Shown: positions 8,379 to 16,421 of the stretch, piece after piece
Numbering within the stretch: position 1 is the first letter of the stretch
Layout: each line of letters begins with the position of its first letter
Position numbers and translations under genes: made by a program
DNA from: Streptomyces atratus
Lineage (GTDB): Bacteria; Actinomycetota; Actinomycetes; Streptomycetales; Streptomycetaceae
Direction: 5' to 3'
Assembly: GCF_900119365.1 (NCBI RefSeq)
Contig: NZ_FPJO01000016.1
Span: 1 to 64,000 of the forward strand
Length of the DNA stretch: 64,000 nucleotides
Notes under the pieces: generated by a model
Databases searched by the model: none
What the model was told of the DNA's origin: nothing
What the model saw: the letters and a program-made list of their open reading frames with translations, nothing else

Positions 8379-8632
8379 GTGGGCTGTAACGGTCAGCGTT
8401 TCTGACTCACGGGCGACACCGCAGAAGGACAACGAGATCCTGCGCAAGGCTGCCGCCAAATTCCCCAGAAGACGACAGGCTGATCCGCTTTCGTTTCGTC
8501 GACAAGCACCGGAACGCCCACGGAGCGAGCGGGCGGGGAACAGAACTACCGGCTGACTCCGCCAGGAGAAGAAGACCACACCCGGTCGTCCCGGCGCCGG
8601 GTCAGCTCGTGCCGTATATGTGCTGTGAGCGC
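8379..8632. other. Spacer between vapC remnant and tRNA terminator
   Basis: About 250 bases with no convincing gene or regulatory motif. Confidence 0.4.
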
Positions 8633-8668
8633 AGAGGCCCTGCCGCCCGCTAGGACGACAGGGCCTCT
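8633..8668 (-). terminator. Terminator of tRNA-Arg
   Basis: AGAGGCCCTG (8633-8642) and CAGGGCCTCT (8659-8668) form a perfect 10-bp stem, 18 bases downstream of the tRNA 3' end on the minus strand. Confidence 0.65.
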
Positions 8669-8685
8669 GGCCTGCTGCTCTGCTG

Positions 8686-8758
8686 TGCCCCCGGCAGGAT
8701 TCGAACCTGCGACACCCGCTTTAGGAGAGCGGTGCTCTATCCCCTGAGCTACGAAGGC
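8686..8758 (-). tRNA. tRNA-Arg(CCT)
   Basis: A 73-base cloverleaf on the minus strand. Acceptor GCCTTCG pairs with CGGGGGC, with G-U pairs. The D-arm starts GCTC, the anticodon stem is CCGCT/AGCGG with loop CTCCTAA (anticodon CCT), and the T-arm is GCAGG-TTCGAAT-CCTGC with discriminator A. CCA is not encoded. It decodes AGG. This gene is the integration hot spot of the window: two further copies of its 3' half lie at 7307 and 5289. The present intact gene may be a chimera restored by an incoming element, which could explain the weak G-U pairs in the acceptor stem (inference). Confidence 0.95.
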
Positions 8759-8880
8759 GGGGATCTGTACAAAAATGTGTCTAAAACGGCGCAATGCACG
8801 GAGCCGATTCTTGACATGTTTTGGACAGGTTGGTGATCGACCTGTGAGGGTCTGCTCGCCGCGGCCAGTGTAGCGGGTGG
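8753..8880. repeat. tRNA-Arg 5' flank, copy A of a displaced repeat
   Basis: The first bases of the tRNA and its upstream flank. GAAGGCGGGGATCTGTA plus AAAATGTGT (8753-8780) recurs at 31790-31817 with two differences, and CAGTGTAGCGGGTGG (8866-8880) recurs exactly at 31900-31914. Both copies have nearly the same spacing. The region should also contain the tRNA promoter. Confidence 0.65.
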
Positions 8881-8963
8881 CGTGCTCGATGTACGGGGTG
8901 TGTGGCGGGCTGGGGATCTTGTCCTGGGGTCGGGTGCTGGGGTGGGGTGGCCTGCGGAGGGTG

Positions 8964-10469
8964 TCAGGAGTGGAGTGCGTTGAGTGCTCGGGTGATCGAG
9001 TTGTTCAGCCAGGCGTAGCCGAGGTAGATCAACAAGGCTCCCCGGGCGCCATATGCCGGGACTCGCTCATGGGGGTAGGCCTGGTCGAAGCGGGAGTGGA
9101 TGGACTCGCTGTCCTGGCGGAAGCCTTTCAGGCGGCGGCCGGCGGGGGTGCTGGGAGGTACCTGGCGGAGATGCTCGGTGCGGTTGAAGCGCTGCTTCTT
9201 TGTCTTCGGGTCGACCTGCCTGTCCTCGTCGGTCTCGTCGACGCGGATCCGGAGCTGGTGTGTCTTGGTGGGGCAGGGGATGGTGATGCGGTGGTAGAAG
9301 CGGGTGCTGTTCTTTCCGTCACGGCACTCGAGTTCTTCGACGGGCAGAGGCGTGTAGAGCGTCTCGTTGCCGTCGATGAAGCGGCGCTCGCACACTCTGC
9401 CCTCGGCGACGTAGAGGTCGTGGGAGCAGGGGCCGTCCTTGTGGCGCAGGAGCGACTGGGGCGTGAGCCCGTCGTGCTGTGGGGTGAACACGACGAGGCC
9501 TTCGGCGATGAGGGGTGCGCGGTGCTTGCCGCGCAGGGCGGCGTCGTAGGTGACGGCCTTGGTGCCGTGGGCGCGCTTGAGAATGCGCTTGACCATGGCG
9601 ACCAGGGCGACGCCTTCGGATTCGCGATCGGGGTCTTCCTTCACAGATTTGTGGCGGATGGATTCCAGGGCGAGGATCACGCGGCTGTGAGGGGTGGCGG
9701 CCAGGCGTACGGCGGTGGAGAGGAACTTGTTGCCGTAGACCTGCTTGCCGCCGCCTTCGATGCAGATGCCGGCGTCTTCGTCCACGCGGTGCTGGCGGAT
9801 CTCGCCGGTCCTCTTATCGACCGTCTCGTGTCCGGAGTGCCCGGAGGGAGGTCTTGCGACGGTGGCGTCGCCGTGGAGGACCTGTTGGCGCTCGGGGCGG
9901 ACGCGGCTGGTTCTTTTGCTGGTTTCGCAGAGCATGCCGTGCGCCAGGGCCTGCTCAACCCACAGGTCGCTGCTGATGTCACGGATCTTGTCGTGAGCGG
10001 GCTTGAGGTGCCGCCGGAAGTAGTGATTCCAGTTGCTGCGGGTGGGGCCGGTCGGCCGCAGTGCGTCTGCAGCCTCGTCGCCCAGGTGTGTGCGGATCGC
10101 TGAGCGGATGCGCTTCCACCAGTCCTCATCCTGGAAGTGGGCAGCGGTCGCGCGTGCGGAGCCGAAGACGGAGATCGAGCACAGGAAGATCAGGTAGATG
10201 ACGGGGGGATGGTGCGGAGGTCGGCCGACTGGTCGGGGCCCGGGCAGGGTATCGGCCGCGGCGTAGAGGTCCGGGTTATTGATCAGGTAGGCGAAACGGC
10301 GGTCGGTGATCAGGTGCGGGGCTTGCGGCCCGTGCAGTTCTGGTGGGTCGCTCTTCGCTCCGAAGGTGTCGTCGGGGATCGTTCCGTAGATGTACGGCGG
10401 CGAGGTGTTCTTGGGCTTGCGGGTGGTCTTGGACGTGCGCTTGGGGCGCGTGGCCCTGTGGGGTGTCAT
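8964..10469 (-). CDS. DDE-type transposase-like protein
   Basis: A 501-aa protein with features of a DDE (RNase H-fold) transposase. H-G-D-A-T-V near residue 198 gives a first Asp, T-Y-D-A-A-L near 302 a second, and D-S-E-S near 450 the Glu. An Asn near the end (L-N-N-S-I-T-R-A-L) is typical of IS4/IS5/IS1182-like enzymes. The first 60 residues are basic. It starts inside the stop codon of the recombinase-like gene (4-base overlap), so the pair forms a transcription unit. A decayed relative sits at 31968-32207. I cannot place it in a named IS family and found no clear terminal inverted repeats. Confidence 0.7.
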   Translation of the reverse strand: MTPHRATRPKRTSKTTRKPKNTSPPYIYGTIPDDTFGAKSDPPELHGPQAPHLITDRRFAYLINNPDLYAAADTLPGPRPVGRPPHHPPVIYLIFLCSISVFGSARATAAHFQDEDWWKRIRSAIRTHLGDEAADALRPTGPTRSNWNHYFRRHLKPAHDKIRDISSDLWVEQALAHGMLCETSKRTSRVRPERQQVLHGDATVARPPSGHSGHETVDKRTGEIRQHRVDEDAGICIEGGGKQVYGNKFLSTAVRLAATPHSRVILALESIRHKSVKEDPDRESEGVALVAMVKRILKRAHGTKAVTYDAALRGKHRAPLIAEGLVVFTPQHDGLTPQSLLRHKDGPCSHDLYVAEGRVCERRFIDGNETLYTPLPVEELECRDGKNSTRFYHRITIPCPTKTHQLRIRVDETDEDRQVDPKTKKQRFNRTEHLRQVPPSTPAGRRLKGFRQDSESIHSRFDQAYPHERVPAYGARGALLIYLGYAWLNNSITRALNALHS

Positions 10470-11380
10470 CGCGGATCTCCGCCGATCTTCCAGGCCAGTC
10501 CGGCGAGGTCGGCGGCGTTGTCTAGGGACGAGAGGCCGAGCCTTCGGGCGACTTCGGAGATCTGGCCGGTCTGCAGCAGCACCTGGCGGGCGACGTAGCG
10601 GGTGATGTCGCGGGGTTCGACCCTGCGGGCGGTGGTGGCGAGGCCCGAGAGCCGTGCGATGTCGTTGAAGCCAGCGCCGACACTGGCCTGCGCCGCGTAC
10701 GGGGTGGAGGAGTCGCTGGTGACGAGGCGGCGCCGGCCCGGCCGGTGCTCGGCTAGGTAGTCGGTGCGCAGACGGAGGGCGCGGACGGCCCAGGGGCTGA
10801 GCGGGCAGGTTCTGGGGGTGGTGCGTGTGCTGCCTTCTGTGGTCACGGTGGCTAGTGCGAGGTCCAGGTCGCCGGGGGTCGCCTGAGCGGTCTCGGCGCT
10901 GCCGAGGCCTGACAGCAGCAGAGCCAGCAGGGCAGCATGCCGGGTCGCAGGCATGCCGCGTTCGGAGTGGAACTGGAGTTCCTCGATTTCCGCGTCGGTC
11001 AGTTCGGCGCCTGTGCTGCGAGGCGGCCGCGGGATGGGAGGGGAGTCGAGCAGGGGCACGGCCTGGGTCATGCCGAGGGCCCGGGCGTGCGCGAAGAGGG
11101 AGGCGAGGGCGGAGCGGCGCTGCCGCCGTGTGCCGTCTTTCGGAACGAGGGTGATGTTGTCGTGGCGGTCGCGGCCGGGCGCGCCCATGAACGAGTCGGT
11201 CAGTTGTCCGGTGACATCATCCATTCGGTGGATACCCTGGGCGTCGGCGAAGACGTCGAACCGTTCACTGATCTGGATGTAGAGGTCGACTGTCTCGATG
11301 GCCATGTCGCCGTCGGCTGCCTGCTGCAGCCACTGACGGCTGACTTCGAGCAGCACCCGGCGGATGGTGGGCCTAGCCAT
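10466..11380 (-). CDS. Tyrosine-recombinase-like protein lacking key residues
   Basis: A 304-aa protein from ATG 11380, preceded by AGGGGG; the longer upstream frame looks non-coding. The N-terminal 100 residues resemble a core-binding domain. The C-terminal half has the layout of a phage-integrase catalytic domain: A-L-L-A-L-L-L-S-G-L-G-S-A-E, and later I-T-R-Y-V-A-R-Q-V plus V-A-R-R-L-G-L-S-S-L-D-N-A. The box-I arginine is replaced (G-L-G-S-A-E for G-L-R-x-x-E), H-x-L-R-H is not present, and no clear Tyr nucleophile is seen. It is therefore probably a DNA-binding accessory factor rather than an active recombinase. It is coupled to the transposase gene downstream. Confidence 0.6.
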   Translation of the reverse strand: MARPTIRRVLLEVSRQWLQQAADGDMAIETVDLYIQISERFDVFADAQGIHRMDDVTGQLTDSFMGAPGRDRHDNITLVPKDGTRRQRRSALASLFAHARALGMTQAVPLLDSPPIPRPPRSTGAELTDAEIEELQFHSERGMPATRHAALLALLLSGLGSAETAQATPGDLDLALATVTTEGSTRTTPRTCPLSPWAVRALRLRTDYLAEHRPGRRRLVTSDSSTPYAAQASVGAGFNDIARLSGLATTARRVEPRDITRYVARQVLLQTGQISEVARRLGLSSLDNAADLAGLAWKIGGDPR

Positions 11381-11536
11381 GCCGGACCACCCCCTGAAGA
11401 GGGCCGGAACTCGCGCGAACGTGGGCGGGCCCGCGATCGATCGCGCTACGGTGGTTGTTCCTCGCCTTATGTGAGGACATGCCGAAGCCCCCTTCCTGCA
11501 CGGCGCTGCCGGGCGGGTCGTCGGGTGGAGGTGGGA

Positions 11537-11580
11537 GTCCGGCAGCGCCGCACCGGCCAAGGAAGCTGGCGCTGCCGGAC
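11537..11580 (+). terminator. 13-bp perfect inverted repeat with T-tract
   Basis: GTCCGGCAGCGCC (11537-11549) pairs with GGCGCTGCCGGAC (11568-11580) and is followed by TGTTTTTGTG on the plus strand. It looks like a plus-strand terminator, but no plus-strand gene precedes it. It may instead separate the two minus-strand genes or mark an element end. Confidence 0.5.
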
Positions 11581-11599
11581 TGTTTTTGTGTCCCGGGGC

Positions 11600-12472
11600 C
11601 TAGGTGACGCGATGGCCCCGGAGTTTGGCGGTGAGGGCCGTGACGGCCGTCAGATGACTGTGGAGTTCGAGGACCTCCGCCGAAGTCAGATGAGTCAAGT
11701 CCGCCAGCAGAACCGGTGGCAGCAGAAGTGACAAGAGATCCTGATCGGGGCCCGTTCCCCCAGGCGGCTGGCCGCCGGGGGCCTCAGTGCGCGGGCGAGG
11801 TACCTCCGTCTGCGGCTGCTCGTCACCGTCTTGCACGCCCTCGGAGTCAGGCTGTCGGGTGCTGCCGGACTGACACTCGTCCTGAGGCAACGGTTCCTCG
11901 GCTGCACTCGGCTCGTCGTCCTCGTTGGCAGTCTGCGGTGCCTCGTGAGGCGTGTCGGTGTTCTGGGTGCCTGTGGGCGGGGCGTCTGTGTGACTGGCGC
12001 CCTCGAAATAGTTCAGCTCGCCGGACTTCTCCACCGTGACGAGACCGACCGCGACCATCAGATCGAGTAGAACGTGGGCCTGCTTGATGCGCTCAGGCCC
12101 GGCTTTGGCCGCCACCATGAGGGCGGCCACCAGGCCCTCACGGGAGACGGGGCCGTGTCGGCAACGGTCTCTGACCGTTCGCGCGAACCATTGCCCCCTC
12201 CACTTCGTCCTCAGCGCTCCAAGCCCTTCGGCTTCACCGCGCGCGAAGGCACGTGCGATGTACCGACCCTTCTCGCTGGGCAGATATGTCGCTCGCCGGT
12301 GCCCCTTGGTGAGCAGTCCGGTGTTCATGATGAACACCGGCACCAGTCCGCAGTTCTTGGCATAGACCCCAGTCGCCGCTGCCAGTTCCTCGGCCCCTAC
12401 CGGGTTGACCGCCGAGCAGGCGGCCACGGTGACTAGGAGGTACTGCTCCGCCCGCAGCTTGGGCGACGGCAT
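11600..12472 (-). CDS. Hypothetical protein, winged-helix-like N-terminus and acidic linker
   Basis: A 290-aa protein from ATG 12472 (M-P-S-P-K-L). The frame stays open upstream into the palindrome at 12587, but those codons look non-coding. Residues 1-160 are mixed helical and resemble a winged-helix or replication-initiator fold (A-E-E-L-A-A-A-T-G, then a K-G-R-Y-I-A-R-A-F block). Residues 165-245 are an acidic, Pro/Thr/Gln-rich disordered linker. The last 45 form a Leu-rich helix (L-L-S-L-L-L-P-P-V-L-L-A-D-L). It is divergent from the HTH gene at 12667 across the palindrome. No named family is recognised; a regulator or plasmid-maintenance role is a guess. Confidence 0.55.
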   Translation of the reverse strand: MPSPKLRAEQYLLVTVAACSAVNPVGAEELAAATGVYAKNCGLVPVFIMNTGLLTKGHRRATYLPSEKGRYIARAFARGEAEGLGALRTKWRGQWFARTVRDRCRHGPVSREGLVAALMVAAKAGPERIKQAHVLLDLMVAVGLVTVEKSGELNYFEGASHTDAPPTGTQNTDTPHEAPQTANEDDEPSAAEEPLPQDECQSGSTRQPDSEGVQDGDEQPQTEVPRPRTEAPGGQPPGGTGPDQDLLSLLLPPVLLADLTHLTSAEVLELHSHLTAVTALTAKLRGHRVT

Positions 12473-12586
12473 CAGCCGCTCTTCAGGCCTCAGCCTGGCG
12501 CGGCCGTTGGTCGGCGGTGTTCCCGCCTGGCGAGTCGACACTGTAGATACCAATCCTTTCAAACCGGCCGGGATGGAAGCGCGACC

Positions 12587-12622
12587 AATCATGGGTTGCT
12601 ATTGTTATAGCAACCCATGATT
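12587..12622. promoter_or_regulatory. Perfect 16-bp palindrome, putative operator
   Basis: AATCATGGGTTGCTAT (12587-12602), a TGTT spacer, then its exact complement (12607-12622). It is AT-rich against the surroundings and lies between two divergently oriented genes, 45 bases before the HTH gene. This is an expected operator position for autoregulation by that protein; as RNA it would form a strong stem-loop. Confidence 0.65.
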
Positions 12623-12666
12623 GTGCGGGGTGAGCAAGTCGGCATCCCGTCCGTCACACTGGTCGC

Positions 12667-13029
12667 ATGCCCGGAGGAACGAGACGTGGAAAGAAGCCGC
12701 GCGACTATGCCGTGTCCGGCCACTGGCCGTACGCAGTGATGGACAGTGCCCGGCAGGCACAGGTCGGGCAGGCCGTAGCCCGGGCCCTGGTGGAGGCGAT
12801 GGAGCGGCGCGGCTTGTCGGCCAACGCGCTGGCGACTGCGTCCGGCGTCAACCGGCAAGTCATTTCCAACATCCTTGCCGGAACCGTTTGGCCCGACATG
12901 TTTACGCTCGCAAGCATCGAGGAGACGCTCGACGAAATGCTCTGGCCGCGTCACACCGATTGGCCCGCAGGCGATGACGGTGCCCGTCACCAGCCCATTC
13001 CCTCGCATCGGCGAAGCGGCGAGGAGTAG
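12667..13029 (+). CDS. Helix-turn-helix (XRE-type) regulator
   Basis: A 120-aa protein with a lambda-repressor-type HTH at residues 38-90. The recognition core is R-R-G-L-S-A-N-A-L-A-T-A-S-G-V and N-R-Q-V-I-S-N-I-L-A-G, followed by a helix with L-A-S-I-E-E-T-L. The N-terminus is basic (M-P-G-G-T-R-R-G-K-K) and the C-terminus appears disordered. It follows the perfect palindrome at 12587 and could repress itself and the divergent gene at 11600-12472. Such small XRE proteins are common in actinomycete integrative elements, fitting the island context. Confidence 0.75.
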   Translation: MPGGTRRGKKPRDYAVSGHWPYAVMDSARQAQVGQAVARALVEAMERRGLSANALATASGVNRQVISNILAGTVWPDMFTLASIEETLDEMLWPRHTDWPAGDDGARHQPIPSHRRSGEE

Positions 13030-13174
13030 TAGCCGGCCGGGTCGGATAGCCGGGAAAAGTCCGATGATGCGCCTGTCATGCGAGGGTCGGCCTCTCGATC
13101 GAGGGAACGCAGGCCGAATTGGCCCCTCGCCCGGGAATTGCCCGGTAGCGTGGGGGTACGGCCCAGAGTCGTCA

Positions 13175-13231
13175 GACCGCCTCCCGCGTTGATGCGTCGG
13201 CCTAGGAACCATGCCAGCGCGGGAGGCGGTC
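13175..13231. terminator. Long perfect 14-bp hairpin between convergent genes
   Basis: GACCGCCTCCCGCG (13175-13188) pairs with CGCGGGAGGCGGTC (13218-13231) around a 29-base loop. It lies between the HTH gene (+) and the coiled-coil gene (-), so it could serve as a bidirectional terminator. Confidence 0.6.
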
Positions 13232-13245
13232 GCCTTGGGGTGCCT

Positions 13246-13929
13246 CTAGGCGGCCTCCGTTGCCGCGGCCGCGACGAAGTAGCAGCGACGACCATCATCC
13301 GAGTACATCTTCGCCACGAGCTGCTTCTTTGCCAGGTCGTCCATGAGCGTCCGCGCGCGATTGTGCGCCTTCCCGTCGGCCTCGACCTCCTGGCCTTCCA
13401 GCCGTACCGCGAGCAGCTTCCCGGTCCACTGCAGCGTGGGCTCACTGTTGATGATCTGCATGGCCTGCATGCCGCGAGGGCCGAGCTTCGATGCGTCAAA
13501 CGCTGTCGAAGCCTTGCCGGTGTGGCTGCCTTCTTCAGCCGACGTGGCCGCCGCATCCGAACTGTCCGCAGCCTCATCGGCGCAGGCGTCGGCCCCCTTG
13601 CATTCGTCAGGATCCGGCACGTCCTTGAAACTGGACCCGCCCTCGCGCTGCCCGCTACGAAGAGCGGCTCCAGCCCGGGCCGCAGCGTGGAGCATCTCCT
13701 GAACGCGCAGCGCCTCCTCGCGAGTGAGCACCACCTGCTGGCGCGCGGAGCGCACCGCTTGCTTCTCAGCTTCCAGCGCGGCGACTCCCGACGTCAGTCG
13801 GTCGAGCATGGCGTCGTGCTGTGCCAACTCGGCATCGCACTGGTGAATCAGGGCACCCATATCCACCGCGACCCAGCTGGGATTGGCGGACGCGGCGCCA
13901 CTGTCGGTGGGCTGCATGGCGATCACCAT
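13246..13929 (-). CDS. Hypothetical coiled-coil protein with winged-helix-like C-terminus
   Basis: A 227-aa protein. Residues 25-85 are strongly helical with heptad character (H-Q-C-D-A-E-L-A-Q-H-D-A-M-L-D-R-L), predicting a coiled coil. Residues 100-140 are an acidic Ala/Ser/Asp-rich linker with two Cys. The last 80 residues look like a small winged-helix (A-R-T-L-M-D-D-L-A-K-K-Q-L-V-A-K-M-Y followed by a Y-F-V strand). The start may be M5, which has a better-spaced GGTGAT. The architecture suggests a DNA-associated accessory protein of the mobile element, but the family is not recognised. Confidence 0.6.
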   Translation of the reverse strand: MVIAMQPTDSGAASANPSWVAVDMGALIHQCDAELAQHDAMLDRLTSGVAALEAEKQAVRSARQQVVLTREEALRVQEMLHAAARAGAALRSGQREGGSSFKDVPDPDECKGADACADEAADSSDAAATSAEEGSHTGKASTAFDASKLGPRGMQAMQIINSEPTLQWTGKLLAVRLEGQEVEADGKAHNRARTLMDDLAKKQLVAKMYSDDGRRCYFVAAAATEAA

Positions 13930-15504
13930 AGGGCCTCGACAGCACCGGCTCGCCCGCTTTGATAGTCATCGGGGGATCCGCCGGCAGCCCAGGGCGCGTC
14001 AGAGAGGCCGGGAGCGTGATGCCTCAGGCCCCGGAAACCGTCGGAGAACGGTAGCTCTGACCTCGTGTGACGGCCCTTAAAACTTGACGCGACTCCTGTG
14101 CGCGAGTACTTGAGAACCCGACCACAGCTCAGTCTGTGAGAGGCACTCAGGAGAACGGCCCAGCCCGGATTCCCTAGGCGGGATAGGAGACAGCCACCGG
14201 AGAGCTCGCTCGGCTAGCTGGCTCCTGCCGCAAGGCATTGGTGACAGGTGCTCACATCCTGAAGGGTTGAACACCACCTGGGCTCAACAACCGTGAGCAA
14301 CCACGCGTGGGTCCTGAGAGGCTCATTCCCACTTCATCTTCCGACCCCTCAGTGCCCTGATTCTTCCCTTCACCCTATAGAGGGGCAAGAGGGGTACGTA
14401 GGTGACAGACAGAATTCGTGTGTTGCATCGTGAGGGGCGCAAGCCCTACATGACTTCCGGTCAGTCATCCCGCGCTCTCTACGGGCCCCTGGGCTCCAGT
14501 GTCTATGTCCCGCCCGGCGTGAACCTGGGCAAGGACAAGGGCGCGAGGTGCCCTGGTTGCCGGGTTGATACTCCGAGCGCGTTCCTCGCCACGTACAGGA
14601 CCCTCCGTGTGATGCGCCTGCTGAAGGGCGGGGTAGCCGCCAGCCGAGACACGGCCTGGAACTCCGCTTCGCAAGTCCGATAGCTGGCCTGAACCGGCGC
14701 TTGCCACCAGGGCCGCTACCGCCGCCAACGGCAAGGCCGTTACCAGGCATGGGAGTGGGCCCACCCGCAACTGACCACCGCGCCACCTGACTGAACCATG
14801 AAGGCGAACTCCATCTGGTCGAGGACGCATTGGTCCCAATCGAAGCAACGAGTTCAGGTCCCGGGTGCTGGTCCCCAGGCTGCCGATTCCTCTGCCGTGA
14901 GGATGTAGACGACGGGGCAGCCCCATGCGGCACCAGGCGTGTCGGGTTCGAGCAGCACGAGTCCGCACGCCCGGAAGAACGCCCGGCGGCCGGTGGCCTT
15001 GTCGCCGTCCTGAAGGACGAGGGCAAGGAACGTCCGACCAGCGGCGTGAGCCGGCGGCGGTGTGCCGCGTCATCTTCGGCACGCCAAGCGCGGCTGTGCG
15101 CTTGGCGAGGCCGCCAGCTCGGAGGGCTGGGGTGCAACCGCGCGTATCTCCATCTCGATGCGCAGATCACCCTCTCTGTGAGCCTTGGGTGAGACCCGAG
15201 TCCTGCACCTGGAAGCCGTGAAGGTCATGCACAGCTCGACCAGCACTTGCAGCCGCCGCGCGGCTGTCCCCACTGCTGGAGTTTGACCTGGGCGCAGGCG
15301 GCCGACCAAGCCGCTGTCCTGACCACGATGGGGGAGCGGGGCCGCCGTAAGCAAAGGCGGCTGCGCGACATGGACCACCGACCGGAAAGCAAAGGCATGT
15401 CCACACCCAAACCCGCAGGGCTGCAGCGTCCGGCTGCAGCCCTGCGCACGGTCACCTGGCGAGCCCAGGTCGGTCACGTGCGACCGTGCCTACGGCGGCT
15501 TACA
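13930..15504. other. 1.5-kb stretch without a convincing gene
   Basis: Several long open frames exist on both strands, but none shows protein-like composition, a recognisable motif or a good ribosome site. Local GC is a little lower around 14080-14420. The stretch probably consists of decayed mobile-element DNA. A short open frame at 14402-14683 (+) cannot be excluded. Confidence 0.45.
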
Positions 15505-15855
15505 TCACGACAATGCCGACTGGCACTCCTCGCACCGTCGTACCGCCTGCCGTGTGGTGTTCCCCTCTGTCGCGGTCGCTGGGTGGCTGCTGCTCAACCG
15601 GTCCCAGAGCCCGTGCGGCGGTTCGGGGATCCAGCCCCAGCGCGGGGCCGTCACCAACTCCTCGGTCAGGTGGGCGCAGGCCCCGGGCAGGTGCGCGTAC
15701 CGCGTCGGCGAGATCAGGATCGTCTCCGCGGGGAAGCGCCGCCACTCCTGCCTGTGCTGCGGTACAGCACGTCTTTCCGATACGACCCCGCCTGACAAGC
15801 AGGCGCATCCCAGCCCGACGATGCATTCACACCGGTCGCACCGCTCTTCCTTCAC
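15505..15855 (-). CDS. Small CxxC protein, copy A of a duplicated gene
   Basis: A 116-aa protein with C-x-x-C at both ends (C-D-R-C near residue 6, C-E-E-C near residue 110) plus a C-A-C pair. This is a likely zinc site joining the termini. The middle carries W-R-R-F-P-A-E-T-I-L-I-S-P-T and W-G-W-I-P, matching its paralogue at 32388-32738 nearly residue for residue. The family is unknown to me. It lies directly downstream of a GNAT gene on the same strand; the paralogue sits beside a GNAT stub, so the two genes were duplicated as a unit. Confidence 0.7.
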   Translation of the reverse strand: MKEERCDRCECIVGLGCACLSGGVVSERRAVPQHRQEWRRFPAETILISPTRYAHLPGACAHLTEELVTAPRWGWIPEPPHGLWDRLSSSHPATATEGNTTRQAVRRCEECQSALS

Positions 15856-15869
15856 AGTCGCACCCGCCC

Positions 15870-16343
15870 TCAGCCCTTATGAGCGTCCACCCGGTAGACG
15901 ATCTTCCCATCGAACTCCGTGAATCCCAGCGACTTGTAGAAGGCACGTGCGTTCGGGTTGTCGCGGTCCGTCATCCACTCGACACGGCTGCACCCAGAGC
16001 GTGCGGCGGCCAGGGCACGGAGCTCGTCCATGAGGCGGGCGCCTACGCCCTGGCGGCGGAGGGTGTCGCGGACGTAGAGCTCCTTCAGAAACAGGGAGTG
16101 GGAGGAGCCGGCCGCCGGCCAGAGGAACGAGTAGGCGGCGAGCCCGACGAGGTTGCCGGCCCCGTCCTCGACCAGGAGCGCGGACGCCAGCGGCGGCGAT
16201 CCGAAGAGCGCCTCCTCCACCTGGGAGTGGCGTTCCTCGAGCGGCTGGATCTCGGTCGATCCGTAGAACCGCTCGATCTCCTCGATCAGTTCGGCTACGG
16301 CCACGATGTCCCGCCTGTCGGCGGGTCGGATCGTCACGGTCAT
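15870..16343 (-). CDS. GNAT-family N-acetyltransferase
   Basis: A 157-aa acetyl-CoA-dependent acyltransferase. The start at 16343 has AGGAGA six bases upstream; the frame continues eight codons further. The fold is visible: I-R-P-A-D-R-R-D at the N-terminus, the beta4 L-K-E-L-Y-V-R, then the acetyl-CoA loop R-R-Q-G-V-G-A-R-L (Q/RxxGxG/A), and N-P-N-A-R-A-F-Y-K-S-L-G-F at the end. The substrate is not evident. It lies on the same strand, 78 bases after the radical SAM gene, and may be a tailoring enzyme of the RiPP locus. However, its C-terminus is duplicated at 32754 without the RiPP genes, so membership is uncertain. Confidence 0.85.
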   Translation of the reverse strand: MTVTIRPADRRDIVAVAELIEEIERFYGSTEIQPLEERHSQVEEALFGSPPLASALLVEDGAGNLVGLAAYSFLWPAAGSSHSLFLKELYVRDTLRRQGVGARLMDELRALAAARSGCSRVEWMTDRDNPNARAFYKSLGFTEFDGKIVYRVDAHKG

Positions 16344-16421
16344 CGACATCTCCTGTCGCTCTTCCATCGCTTCACTCGCTCATTCCAACGCGTGATCCTG
16401 CCGTGGCGGCACGGCTCATGG

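Noticed and set aside
8877..10103. 408-aa plus-strand frame opposite the transposase
   Set aside because: Gly/Val-rich antisense shadow without motifs; the minus-strand frame has DDE residues and an operon overlap.
14370..15170. 266-aa minus-strand frame
   Set aside because: No protein-like composition, no motif and competing frames of equal length on both strands.
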